Of a stretch of 64,000 nucleotides of DNA, positions 51,243 to 59,735 are shown piece by piece. How positions within the stretch are numbered: the first letter of the stretch is position 1; the number at the start of each line of letters is the position of its first letter. Where the stretch lies: contig NZ_JPLA01000019.1 of NCBI RefSeq assembly GCF_001010355.1, positions 9,032-73,031 on the forward strand, given 5' to 3'. The notes under the pieces were generated by a model. That model worked only from the letters and a program-made list of their open reading frames with translations. It had not been told where the DNA came from and ran no database searches. Made by a program: the position numbers and the translations under genes. Source of the stretch: Dyella japonica DSM 16301. Lineage in GTDB: Bacteria; Pseudomonadota; Gammaproteobacteria; Xanthomonadales; Rhodanobacteraceae.

Positions 51243-52292
51243 ATGGAATTTGATTACCTGGTCTTCATTGGCCGCTTCGAGCCGTTTCACAACGGCCATG
51301 CTGCCGTCGCCCGCCACGCGCTGGGCCTCGCCCGCAAGCTCATTCTTCTCATCGGCTCGGCCGACACTCCCCGTACCACGCGCAATCCTTGGACCGTCGC
51401 CGAGCGTACGGTGATGATGCGTGCCGCATTGGACGATGTGGCGGATCGCCTGATGATCCTGCCGCTGCGAGATCACCTTTACAACGAAGCGCAGTGGGTC
51501 ACCACCGTGCAGCGGTCGGTAGCCGAGGCCATTACGAAGGACGGTGGCGAGACCCACGCCCGGGTCGGGCTTATCGGGCAGGAGAAGGACGCCAGCAGCT
51601 ATTACCTGCAGGAGTTCCCGCAGTGGCCGCTGGTGGATGTGCGCCATACCGAAACACTGTCGGCCACGGAGCTCCGTCGCTACCTGTTTGAAGCGGGCCA
51701 GTCCAACGTCCATGGCGGCATGCTGATGCTTCGGGCCAACGTGCCGGCTCCCGTGTACGACATGCTGGACGCATTTCGGAAGAACGGCGCCACTTACGAC
51801 CAACTGCTGGCGGAGTACCACTTCATCCAGTCCTACCGCAGTGCTTGGCACGCAGCGCCCTACCCGCCGACCTTCGTAACGACTGACGCCGTGGTGGTGC
51901 ATTCGGGTCATGTGTTGCTTGTCCGTCGCCGTTCGGAACCGGGCAAGGGGTTGTGGGCACTTCCCGGCGGGTTCGTGCAGCAGGACGAGGCGATCCTAAC
52001 CGCCTGCCTGCGTGAACTGCGGGAAGAGACCCGTTTGAAGATCCCGCTGCCCGTGCTCAAGGGTTCGATCAAGGGCCAGCATGTGTTTGATCACCCGGAC
52101 CGGTCCTTGCGTGGCCGCACCATCACCCATGCCTATCACTTCGATTTCCCTGCCGGCGAATTACCCGCCGTGAAAGGCAGTGACGATGCTGAGAAGGCGC
52201 ACTGGTTTCCGATCAGCCAGGCGCTGGAGATGGGGCCGCAACTGTTTGAGGACCACCTTTATATCCTGGAGTTTTTCCTCGGTCGGGGTTGA
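51243..52292 (+). CDS. nadM: Bifunctional NMN adenylyltransferase / Nudix hydrolase
   Basis: A 349-residue protein with an N-terminal NMNAT domain (GRFEPFHNGH nucleotidyltransferase motif at 10-19, SATELRRYL near 140) and a C-terminal Nudix domain (FVTTDAVVVHSGHVLLVRRR; box at 243-265). The last glycine of the Nudix box is arginine (REETRL instead of EExG), so hydrolase activity may differ. NadM converts NMN plus ATP to NAD+. It has a good ribosome site (gagggag) and is the first gene of the NAD cluster, 61 bp before nadV. Confidence 0.9.
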   Translation: MEFDYLVFIGRFEPFHNGHAAVARHALGLARKLILLIGSADTPRTTRNPWTVAERTVMMRAALDDVADRLMILPLRDHLYNEAQWVTTVQRSVAEAITKDGGETHARVGLIGQEKDASSYYLQEFPQWPLVDVRHTETLSATELRRYLFEAGQSNVHGGMLMLRANVPAPVYDMLDAFRKNGATYDQLLAEYHFIQSYRSAWHAAPYPPTFVTTDAVVVHSGHVLLVRRRSEPGKGLWALPGGFVQQDEAILTACLRELREETRLKIPLPVLKGSIKGQHVFDHPDRSLRGRTITHAYHFDFPAGELPAVKGSDDAEKAHWFPISQALEMGPQLFEDHLYILEFFLGRG

Positions 52293-52353
52293 TACCCGTC
52301 CATCCGCCGGCGGATAGACCGCCGGTCATTCACGACGCGAAGGAGCTTCCGTC

Positions 52354-53772
52354 ATGCAGTACCTCAATAATCTCCTCCTCAATACCGATAGCTATAAGGC
52401 CAGCCATTGGTTGCAGTACCCGCCTGGCACGGATAAGACGTTTTTTTACGTGGAGTCGCGCGGTGGGCGCTACGACAGTACGGTGTTCTTCGGCCTGCAG
52501 GCCATTCTCAAGGAATACCTCGCCCACCCCGTGACCCATGCCGATGTGGATGAGGCGCGTGACTTCTTTGCTGCCCACGGCGAGCCCTTCAACGAGATCG
52601 GGTGGCGCCACATCGTCGGTGCTCACGGCGGGCGATTGCCTCTCCGCATTCGCGCGGTGCCCGAAGGCAGCGTGGTGCCTACCCACCAGGCTTTGGTAAC
52701 GGTCGAATCGACCGATCCCGCCGCTTACTGGTTGCCCAGCTATCTGGAAACGTTGCTGTTGCGCCTGTGGTACCCGGTAACGGTGGCCACTACCAGCTGG
52801 CAGGTGAAGCAGACCATCAAGGCGTTCCTGGACCGGACCAGCGACGCGCCCGAGGCGCAGCTGCCCTTCAAGCTGCATGACTTCGGCGCACGTGGCGTGT
52901 CGAGCTTAGAGTCGGCGGCCATCGGCGGTATGTCGCACCTAGTCAACTTCCAGGGCACGGACACGGTATCGGGCGTGCTTGCTGCCCGCCGGTACTACGG
53001 GGCTCTGATGGCAGGCTACTCGATCCCGGCCGCCGAGCACAGCACGATCACCAGCTGGGGGCGCGACCATGAGGTCGATGCCTATCGCAATATGCTGAGC
53101 CAGTTCGCCAAGCCGGGCAGCCTGGTTGCCGTGGTATCTGACAGTTATGACATCTTCCAGGCCATTCGCGAGCACTGGGGTACCACGCTACGTGAAGCAG
53201 TGATCGCCTCGGGCGCCACCGTGGTGATCCGTCCCGATTCGGGCGACCCCGTGCACGTCGTGCACGAGTGTCTGCGTCTGCTGGACGAGGCCTTCGGCAG
53301 CACGATCAACAGCAAGGGTTACAAGGTGCTCAACCATGTGCGTGTGATTCAGGGCGATGGCGTAAACCCTGACAGTATTCGCGCGATCCTTGAGCGCATC
53401 ACCGACGCAGGTTATGCGACGGACAACATCGCCTTTGGCATGGGTGGTGCGCTCCTACAACACATGAATCGCGATACGCAGAAGTTTGCGCTCAAGTGCT
53501 CGGCGGCCCGGATCGGTGGCCATTGGGTGGATGTCTTCAAAGCCCCTGTCACGGATGCAGGCAAGGTGTCGCAGCGCGGTCGCCTGACGCTTCTTCGGCA
53601 TCGTGAGTACGGTACCTATAAGACGGTACCTGTTCCTGCCGATTGCGAGAGCATCGAGGATATGCCGCTTCCCATCGGCTGGGAACACGCTCTCGAAACC
53701 GTGTGGGAGAACGGGGTGCTTCTTCGTAGCTGGACCTTCGATGAGGTTCGTGCGCGCAGCTTGATGATTTAA
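52354..53772 (+). CDS. nadV: Nicotinamide phosphoribosyltransferase
   Basis: A 472-residue NAMPT: nicotinamide plus PRPP gives NMN. It keeps the regions HDFGARGVSSLESAAIGG, HLVNFQGTDT (Asp203, human Asp219) and AAEHSTITSWGRDHE (catalytic His229, human His247). With the preceding nadM it forms the two-step route from nicotinamide to NAD+. It is the enzyme type found in phage and NrtR-type bacterial NAD salvage operons. Confidence 0.95.
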   Translation: MQYLNNLLLNTDSYKASHWLQYPPGTDKTFFYVESRGGRYDSTVFFGLQAILKEYLAHPVTHADVDEARDFFAAHGEPFNEIGWRHIVGAHGGRLPLRIRAVPEGSVVPTHQALVTVESTDPAAYWLPSYLETLLLRLWYPVTVATTSWQVKQTIKAFLDRTSDAPEAQLPFKLHDFGARGVSSLESAAIGGMSHLVNFQGTDTVSGVLAARRYYGALMAGYSIPAAEHSTITSWGRDHEVDAYRNMLSQFAKPGSLVAVVSDSYDIFQAIREHWGTTLREAVIASGATVVIRPDSGDPVHVVHECLRLLDEAFGSTINSKGYKVLNHVRVIQGDGVNPDSIRAILERITDAGYATDNIAFGMGGALLQHMNRDTQKFALKCSAARIGGHWVDVFKAPVTDAGKVSQRGRLTLLRHREYGTYKTVPVPADCESIEDMPLPIGWEHALETVWENGVLLRSWTFDEVRARSLMI

Positions 53773-53787
53773 CTCAGGGAGATGACG

Positions 53788-54816
53788 ATGCTTGGTTTTC
53801 GCTATATCAAGGCCAGCCCCAGTACGTATCTGATTCAGTACAAGAACGGCAAAGCCATCCGGGAAGGGTCCGGTCTTGCGTTCTGGTACTTCGCTCCGCA
53901 CGCCTCGCTGGTGTCCGTTCCCATGGAGAGCGTGGACGCGCCTTTCATGTTTCAGGAGGTGAGCAGCGACTTTCAGGTCGTGACGGTCCAGGGCCAGGTG
54001 ACGTATCGGGTCGCGGCGCCGGCCACACTGGTCAGTCTGATGAACTTTACACTCAAGCCTGACGGTGCCTACATGTCTGACGATCACGTGAAGCTTCCCC
54101 AGCGCGTAGTTAACGCCGTGCAGGTCCAGCTCCGCTCCGTGCTTCAGGGGCAAACACTGCAGCAGTTGTTACAAGGGTCGGATCACCTTGTCCAGGTTGT
54201 CCGACAGGGGCTGCAACGACCGGATGGCCTGCCTAGCCTGGGTCTGGAGCTCGTCAATCTGTCCATTCTGGCGGTCAAGCCTACGCCGGAAACGGCGCGA
54301 GCCCTTGAAGCCCATGTGCGGGAGCAGATTTTGAAGCAGGCGGACGACGCGACCTACGTCCGCCGCAACGCGGCCATCGAGCAGGAGCGCTCCATCAAGG
54401 AGAATGAGCTCAACACCGAGATCGCCGTCGAAGCGAAGAAGCGTCAGATCCGTGAGGCCCAGTTGGAGGCGGAGCGCTCAGTGTTGGCCAAGCGTCAAGC
54501 TATCCAGGACGAGGAGATGGCGGGCAAGATCGCGCTGGAGGAGAAGAACAAAGGCCTTACATCGCTGCGTGCGACCAATGCGCAGACCGAGGCCGATGCC
54601 AAGGCCTATGGCGTGTCGGCCATCATGAAGGCAGTCCACGGCATTGATGCCAAGGTGCTGCAAGCGCTTCTGGTGGGGCAGGCGGATCCCAGTGCGCTTA
54701 TCGCACAGGCTTTCCAAGGGTTGGCAGAGAACGCGGAGCGTATCGGCGAGCTCAACATCTCCCCAGATCTGCTGCAGCAGCTGACGCAGAGTCGCCCTCG
54801 CCCGGCCAAGGCGTAA
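53788..54816 (+). CDS. SPFH/Band 7 domain protein
   Basis: A 342-residue protein: SPFH domain (~1-180, YLIQYKNGKAIREGSGLAFW, VTVQGQVTYRV) and a long charged coiled coil (~185-290, IEQERSIKENELNTEIAVEA), then a helical tail. Prohibitin/stomatin relatives form large rings or membrane microdomains; no transmembrane helix is obvious here. The start is set at the ATG with gggag 7 nt upstream; ATG 53782 is too close to the ribosome site. It lies 15 bp after nadV and overlaps the next gene by one base, so it is part of the NAD operon. Confidence 0.85.
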   Translation: MLGFRYIKASPSTYLIQYKNGKAIREGSGLAFWYFAPHASLVSVPMESVDAPFMFQEVSSDFQVVTVQGQVTYRVAAPATLVSLMNFTLKPDGAYMSDDHVKLPQRVVNAVQVQLRSVLQGQTLQQLLQGSDHLVQVVRQGLQRPDGLPSLGLELVNLSILAVKPTPETARALEAHVREQILKQADDATYVRRNAAIEQERSIKENELNTEIAVEAKKRQIREAQLEAERSVLAKRQAIQDEEMAGKIALEEKNKGLTSLRATNAQTEADAKAYGVSAIMKAVHGIDAKVLQALLVGQADPSALIAQAFQGLAENAERIGELNISPDLLQQLTQSRPRPAKA

Positions 54817-55760
54817 TGCCGATGAGCGCACCGGACCGACGCATCGTGCTTGTGACCCGCAAGACGCGGCTGGAAGAGCTCATCGTGCGTTTCAACACGA
54901 TTGAGCAGGCGCGCTTTTACGTGGAGCATCTGGGTGCCGACTTTGCCGACTACGAGTCGGAGCACCGTGTGTACGGGCAAGCCGTAGTGACGACCGAGGC
55001 GGCGTTGTCCCGTCTCGGCCGTGTGCACCGACTCGATCGCACGCTCCTGGCCAATTATATGTTCGCGCCAGACGCGTTGGTGGTGGTGCTAGGGCAGGAT
55101 GGGCTTGTGGCCAATACGCTCAAATATCTCAAGAACACGCAGCCGGTGATGGGCGTGAATCCGGATGCGGCGCGTTGGGATGGTGTCTTACTGCCATTCG
55201 GTGTGGACGACGTCGAGGTCGTGGCCAAAGAAGTCTTCGCTGGCAAGCGCTCAAGCCGTCGCGTCACCATGGCGCGGGCGGCCTTGAGCGATGGCCAGGA
55301 GCTTCACGCAGTCAATGACCTTTTCATTGGTCCGCGCACGCACATCTCCGCGCGCTACCAGATCCAGCAAGGTGAGCTGATCGAGCATCACTCGTCCAGT
55401 GGCATCATTGTCTCCACGGGTTTGGGTTCAACCGGCTGGTTTCAGAGCTTGTTAGCCGGTGCAACTGCGATTGCAGGACATGGGTTGCCCAAAGCGGTCC
55501 AGGCGATGCAGGGGCATGGGTTTGCGTGGGATGCCCCGCAACTTCGTTACACCGTGCGTGAGCCTTTTCCGAGCAAGACCACTCAGACCAATATGGTATT
55601 TGGTGCCATCACTGCCAATCAGCCATTGCGGCTGGTATCACAGATGCCCGGCTACGGAGTGATTTTTAGCGATGGGATCGAAGCAGACTTTCTGGAATTC
55701 AATTCAGGTATGACGGCAACCATTGGCGTAGCGGAACGCGAGGGGAAACTTGTCGTGTAA
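54816..55760 (+). CDS. NAD kinase-like protein with altered GGDG motif
   Basis: A 314-residue protein of the NAD/diacylglycerol kinase fold: VVVLGQDGLVANTLKYL, HAVNDLFIG (Asn167-Asp168) and SSGIIVSTGLGSTGW (canonical DGLIVSTPTGSTAY). The signature GGDG reads GQDG at 93-96, and Asp before GLIVST is replaced. It would phosphorylate NAD to NADP if active, but activity is uncertain. Start codon overlaps the SPFH stop (TAATG). Confidence 0.75.
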   Translation: MPMSAPDRRIVLVTRKTRLEELIVRFNTIEQARFYVEHLGADFADYESEHRVYGQAVVTTEAALSRLGRVHRLDRTLLANYMFAPDALVVVLGQDGLVANTLKYLKNTQPVMGVNPDAARWDGVLLPFGVDDVEVVAKEVFAGKRSSRRVTMARAALSDGQELHAVNDLFIGPRTHISARYQIQQGELIEHHSSSGIIVSTGLGSTGWFQSLLAGATAIAGHGLPKAVQAMQGHGFAWDAPQLRYTVREPFPSKTTQTNMVFGAITANQPLRLVSQMPGYGVIFSDGIEADFLEFNSGMTATIGVAEREGKLVV

Positions 55761-55947
55761 CTAGTAAGGAAGGTTTGGGAAACAAAAACTCAGCCGTCTC
55801 GGGCATCAGGCAGTGGTCTGCCCACCGCAATAAGCTGGACCCGCTCACTGACGAAACGCTCAGCGTGACCGGTAACGGTGGCGTCTCAGCCCGCGAGATG
55901 GAGCCATGATGCACTGCCTGAGAAGCGCATAGGAGTAAGGTAGGCCT

Positions 55948-57498
55948 ATGGAGAACCATGAGAGTCTGTACGTGCGACGGGATCGGTTGGCAGGTGGCCT
56001 TCAGGGTTTGCTGATTGGGGATGCACTCGGTGTCCCCTACGAGTTTCACGATGCTGCCGACTTGCCGCCCCTGGCGGCTATCGAGATGGAGCCGCCGGCA
56101 TCGTTTGACCGGGCACACCAGGGTGTGCCACCGGGTACCTGGTCGGACGATGGCGCCCAAGCCCTGTGTCTCCTCTCCTCGCTGCTCGCGCGCGATGGCC
56201 TGGATCTTCAAAGTTTCGCCGGTCAGCTACTGAACTGGGCGGAGTGGGGCTATCTGGCCGTGGATGGCCATGTCTTTGACATCGGGCTTCAGACGCAGCA
56301 TGCATTTCACCGGCTTCGCGCAGGCATCTCGCCTGAGCAGGCCGGGCCAGCCGGGGAGTCTGATAACGGCAATGGAGCACTCATGCGCGTGCTGCCCTTG
56401 GCGCTGTGGCACATGGGAAGTGACGAGTCGCTGATTACTCTCGCTGCCGAGCAGTCCTTACCGACGCATGGGCATCCGCGCTCGGCCGTTGCATGCGCCA
56501 TGCTCTGCCTGTGGGCACGTGCGGAACTTCAGACGACACCGGCGCCGTGGAGTCATGCGGAGGCGAGGTTACGGAAACTTGGGCCCGCTCTTGGCCTACC
56601 TGAAGAAGAGGTGGCGTTGGTACTGGATCCCGCTAACCGCTATCGCGTGGCCGGATCCGGATACGTTGTCGACACGTTATGGTCAGCCCGAGTGGCATTG
56701 GAACATGCCGGGGACTACGCCGAGGCGGTGCGTCGCGCCATCACCTTTGGCAACGACACCGACACCACGGCGGCTGTCGCCGGTGGCATCGCGGGCATCC
56801 GCTATGGTTTGCACGGTATTCCACCATCGTGGCGAGAACAGCTGCGCGGCCAGAACATCGTCGCGGATCTGCAGCGATCGCTCCTAGCCCACGCCGCGGG
56901 ACGTGAGAGTCACAGTGGCGATGCGATTCGTACAAGCGCGACACACAAGCTCCGCATCGGCACCGTTGAGCTGGAGAGTGGTGGAAAGATCGGTATTACC
57001 TTCTGCCCGGGTAAGAAGCAATCGATGGCGATGAGTGGGCGGTGGGATCGCGATCTGGACACGGACCTTGCCGCCATCAAGGCGTGGGGCGCCACCCATC
57101 TGGTGACGCTCATCGCTCCTTGGGAGTTTGAAGAGCTGGGCGTCACTGAGTTACCACAGCGAGCCCGGGCGCATGGCATTCATTGGCATTACGCACCGAT
57201 TCTCGATGGCCATATTCCTGGTCTTCTGCCGGAAGGCGCGGATCCTTCCGTCTGGTTCGATGGCGTGTGGCCGAGCATTCTTCCTCAACTACGTCTGGCG
57301 CTACAGCGAGGTGAAGGTGTTGTCGTGCACTGCAAGGGAGGATTAGGTCGTGCGGGTACGGTGGCGGCGTTGATTCTGACGGACCAGGAGCCACAATGTT
57401 CGGCAATGGAGTTGATGTGGCGTATCCGCGAAGCGAGGCCGCATGCTATTGAGACGGTTATTCAAGAGAACTATCTCAGACAAAACTCGTGCCTCTGA
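55948..57498 (+). CDS. ADP-ribosylglycohydrolase fused to CDKN3-like dual-specificity phosphatase
   Basis: A 516-residue protein. Residues 1-320 are an ADP-ribosylglycohydrolase (DraG/ARH) domain: RDRLAGGLQGLLIGDALGVP, DNGNGALMRVLPLALW and metal-binding FGNDTDTTAAVAGGIAG (268-273). The first metal motif reads SDDG (66-69) where TDDT is usual. Residues ~335-516 are a CDKN3-like phosphatase with PGKK, GATHLVTL and the active-site HCKGGLGRAGT (Cys462, Arg468). The hydrolase removes ADP-ribose from targets, and the phosphatase may act on its products or on phosphorylated proteins. It follows the NAD kinase-like gene by 187 bp on the same strand. Confidence 0.85.
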   Translation: MENHESLYVRRDRLAGGLQGLLIGDALGVPYEFHDAADLPPLAAIEMEPPASFDRAHQGVPPGTWSDDGAQALCLLSSLLARDGLDLQSFAGQLLNWAEWGYLAVDGHVFDIGLQTQHAFHRLRAGISPEQAGPAGESDNGNGALMRVLPLALWHMGSDESLITLAAEQSLPTHGHPRSAVACAMLCLWARAELQTTPAPWSHAEARLRKLGPALGLPEEEVALVLDPANRYRVAGSGYVVDTLWSARVALEHAGDYAEAVRRAITFGNDTDTTAAVAGGIAGIRYGLHGIPPSWREQLRGQNIVADLQRSLLAHAAGRESHSGDAIRTSATHKLRIGTVELESGGKIGITFCPGKKQSMAMSGRWDRDLDTDLAAIKAWGATHLVTLIAPWEFEELGVTELPQRARAHGIHWHYAPILDGHIPGLLPEGADPSVWFDGVWPSILPQLRLALQRGEGVVVHCKGGLGRAGTVAALILTDQEPQCSAMELMWRIREARPHAIETVIQENYLRQNSCL

Positions 57499-57910
57499 TG
57501 AATTGCCCAAAGGTGATCGTGAGGTAGACCTAAGGAAAAGTGACGGTCGCGACACATCAGCCAGCGCGCTCCTGCTCGATGGTGCGAATGCGTGTGTCGT
57601 CCAACGTGAAGATCATCCGGTGAAGGATCCCCGTCCATTCACCTGTCACACGTGGCAGGTTGCCCTTGGCTCGGTTCGCGGGGCTCGATCTCCGTTGAAA
57701 ATGCACTCGTCCGGGCTCGACAGCTAGCGAACAGCGCTCGACGAAGTTTCCTATCCATTTTCAGATTTGTCCGATTCATAACAGACGCGCGACCCACTAA
57801 CGTTCCATCCTGACTTGTTGTGCCCGGAACCGCTTGACTCTTGCCCCCCCCCCCGAAGGCGGTGGGCGGTTCCGGGCACCTCTTTATCAGCGGCGGGAGC
57901 GGTTGGGGAT
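57499..57910. other. Intergenic region before the secretion locus
   Basis: No gene is supported in this 412-bp gap. The middle is unremarkable, without detectable tRNA, transposase or comM remnant. From 57820 it contains the inverted repeat and C-tract described separately, directly before the transporter gene. Confidence 0.6.
57820..57879. promoter_or_regulatory. 14-bp inverted repeat enclosing an 11-C tract
   Basis: Arms gtgcccggaaccgc (57820-57833) and gcggttccgggcac (57866-57879) are perfect complements. The 32-nt loop contains eleven consecutive C at 57844-57854. The element ends 31 bp before the transporter start codon. Homopolymers of this length are prone to slippage, suggesting on/off switching. 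Confidence 0.7.
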
Positions 57911-59659
57911 ATGGATGTCTGTGTGGTGATGGATCATGGTGTGCCACGGTGGTGGCGATTACGTTGGCTGATCCCTGGTACGCTGCTCGCGTTGGGGACG
58001 ACGGTCTATCTCACGCCGGCGTTTGCGCAGGCGGTCGATCCGGCCGCGCAGGAGCTGCTGCGTCAACAGGAGCGCGAGCGCGCGCTGCGTGAACAGCAGG
58101 AAACCACGCCCGATGTGCGCCTGCCGCGCGAAGCTCAAGCTTCGGCCGACCGCATCCCTGCCAACGAAGCGCCTTGCTTTCCTATCCAGGCGATTCGTCT
58201 GGACGGTGACGACGCCGCGCGTTTCCAGTGGGCGCTGAAAGCCGCCGATATCAAGGGTGATCCCGCCACCGGTCGCTGCCTGGGCAGCGCCGGCATCAAC
58301 GTGGTGATGAAACGCCTCCAGAACGCGATTATCGCGCGCGGTTATGTCACCACGCGCGTGTTGGCCAAACCGCAGGACCTGCACGCCGGCGTACTCACGC
58401 TCACCGTTATTCCCGGCCGCATCCACGCCATTCGCTTTGCGCCGGGTGTGGACGCACGGGCTACCTCGTGGCGCGATGCGTTACCGGCGCGCCCCGGTGA
58501 CCTGCTCAATCTGCGTGACATCGAACAGGCGCTGGAAAACTTCAAACGGGTGCCGACCATTGAGGCTGATATCAAGATTGCACCGGCTGAGGGTGCCGAT
58601 GCCCAGCCCGGCGACAGTGACCTGCTCATCGTGTGGAAACAGTCCGCGCCCGCACGCATCGCCGTCAGCCTCGACGACTCCGGCAGCCAGGCCACGGGGA
58701 AGTTCCAGGGTGGCGCCACGCTGTCGCTGGACAACCTGCTGACGGGGAACGACCTGTTCTACGCCAATCTCGGCCAGTCGGTGTTCGATGGCAACGACAA
58801 AGGCACGCGCAGCTACACGCTGCACTACGACGTGCCCTACGGCTATTGGCTGCTGGGCGCCACCGCGAGCGGCTACACGTATCACCAGACGGTCGCCGGC
58901 TACGCCCAGAACTACGTCTACAGCGGCACAAGCCACAACGCCGACCTCAAACTGAGCCGCCTGCTGTACCGCAACGCCACCATCAAGTTCGGTGGCTACG
59001 TCCGTGCGTGGGAGCGCGACTCCAATAACTTCATCGACGACGCCGAAGTGCTCGTGCAGCGCCGTCGCCAGGGCGGTTGGGAAGCAGGCTTCACCTATAA
59101 GCAATTCATCGGTGCCGCCACGCTCGATGCGGACGCCGCCTATCACCGCGGCACCGGGGCGTTCAATGCGCTTCATGCCCCCGAAGAAGCCTTCGATGAG
59201 GGTACGGCGCGCCCCAAGATCATCACCGCCGACGCCACGCTCACGCTGCCGTTCCAGCTCGGTGATCAGCGCTTCCGCTACATCGGCAGCTGGCGTGCCC
59301 AGTGGAGTCAGACGTCGTTAGTCCCGCAGGATCGCCTCGCCATCGGCGGGCGCTATACGGTCAGAGGATACGACGGAGAGCTCCAGCTCACCGGTGACCA
59401 CGGTTGGTTGGTGCGCAACGACCTCGGCTGGACCGTATTCGGCGGCCAGGAACTGTATCTCGGTCTCGACGTCGGCCATGTCGGCGGGCCGCCTACGCAA
59501 TGGGAATTGGGACAGACACTGGCCGGCGGTGTGCTTGGCATACGCGGCGGGTGGCGGGGCTTGGCCTGGGATGTGTTTGCCGGCGCCCCCATCAGCAAGC
59601 CCCGCGGCTTCCCCACCGATAGCCCTACCGCAGGTTTCAGTCTGTCGTGGTCCTACTAA
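57911..59659 (+). CDS. Two-partner secretion transporter (FhaC/CdiB/ShlB family)
   Basis: A 582-residue outer-membrane protein. A signal region (RWLIPGTLLALGTTVYLTPAFA) precedes the plug helix (DPAAQELLRQQERERALREQ), two POTRA domains (PCFPIQAIRLDGDDAARFQW; IARGYVTTRVLAKPQDLHAG) and a 16-strand barrel ending in FSLSWSY, with VRGYDG in the barrel loop L6. It secretes the exoprotein encoded next. An in-frame TTG upstream at 57815 would read across the C-tract; ATG 57911 is preferred. Confidence 0.93.
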   Translation: MDVCVVMDHGVPRWWRLRWLIPGTLLALGTTVYLTPAFAQAVDPAAQELLRQQERERALREQQETTPDVRLPREAQASADRIPANEAPCFPIQAIRLDGDDAARFQWALKAADIKGDPATGRCLGSAGINVVMKRLQNAIIARGYVTTRVLAKPQDLHAGVLTLTVIPGRIHAIRFAPGVDARATSWRDALPARPGDLLNLRDIEQALENFKRVPTIEADIKIAPAEGADAQPGDSDLLIVWKQSAPARIAVSLDDSGSQATGKFQGGATLSLDNLLTGNDLFYANLGQSVFDGNDKGTRSYTLHYDVPYGYWLLGATASGYTYHQTVAGYAQNYVYSGTSHNADLKLSRLLYRNATIKFGGYVRAWERDSNNFIDDAEVLVQRRRQGGWEAGFTYKQFIGAATLDADAAYHRGTGAFNALHAPEEAFDEGTARPKIITADATLTLPFQLGDQRFRYIGSWRAQWSQTSLVPQDRLAIGGRYTVRGYDGELQLTGDHGWLVRNDLGWTVFGGQELYLGLDVGHVGGPPTQWELGQTLAGGVLGIRGGWRGLAWDVFAGAPISKPRGFPTDSPTAGFSLSWSY

Positions 59660-59735
59660 ATCGAACATGAGCGCATGCGAGTGCGCGGCTTTGCTGTTTG
59701 CCGCTTGAACGCAATTAAGAACAAGGAAGCTTCGG

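Larger units (their letters stand above)
42284..57498 (+). mobile_element. Tyrosine-recombinase island in comM carrying an NAD+ module (minimum extent)
   Basis: The left border is the comM break at ~42283, after which base composition visibly drops in GC content. All twelve genes share one strand: recombinase operon 42325-51128, then NAD module 51243-57498. The right border is not seen; the 3' part of comM does not recur before 64000, so the element may extend through the two-partner secretion locus. No terminal repeats could be identified with confidence. Confidence 0.75.

Noticed and set aside
51243-57498. Prophage remnant
   Set aside because: The NAD genes resemble phage-borne ones, but no structural, lysis or replication genes are present.
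57505-57530. Possible right end of the comM island (aggtgatcg resembling the reverse complement of the left junction)
   Set aside because: Only nine bases match, no comM sequence follows, and such a match is expected by chance.
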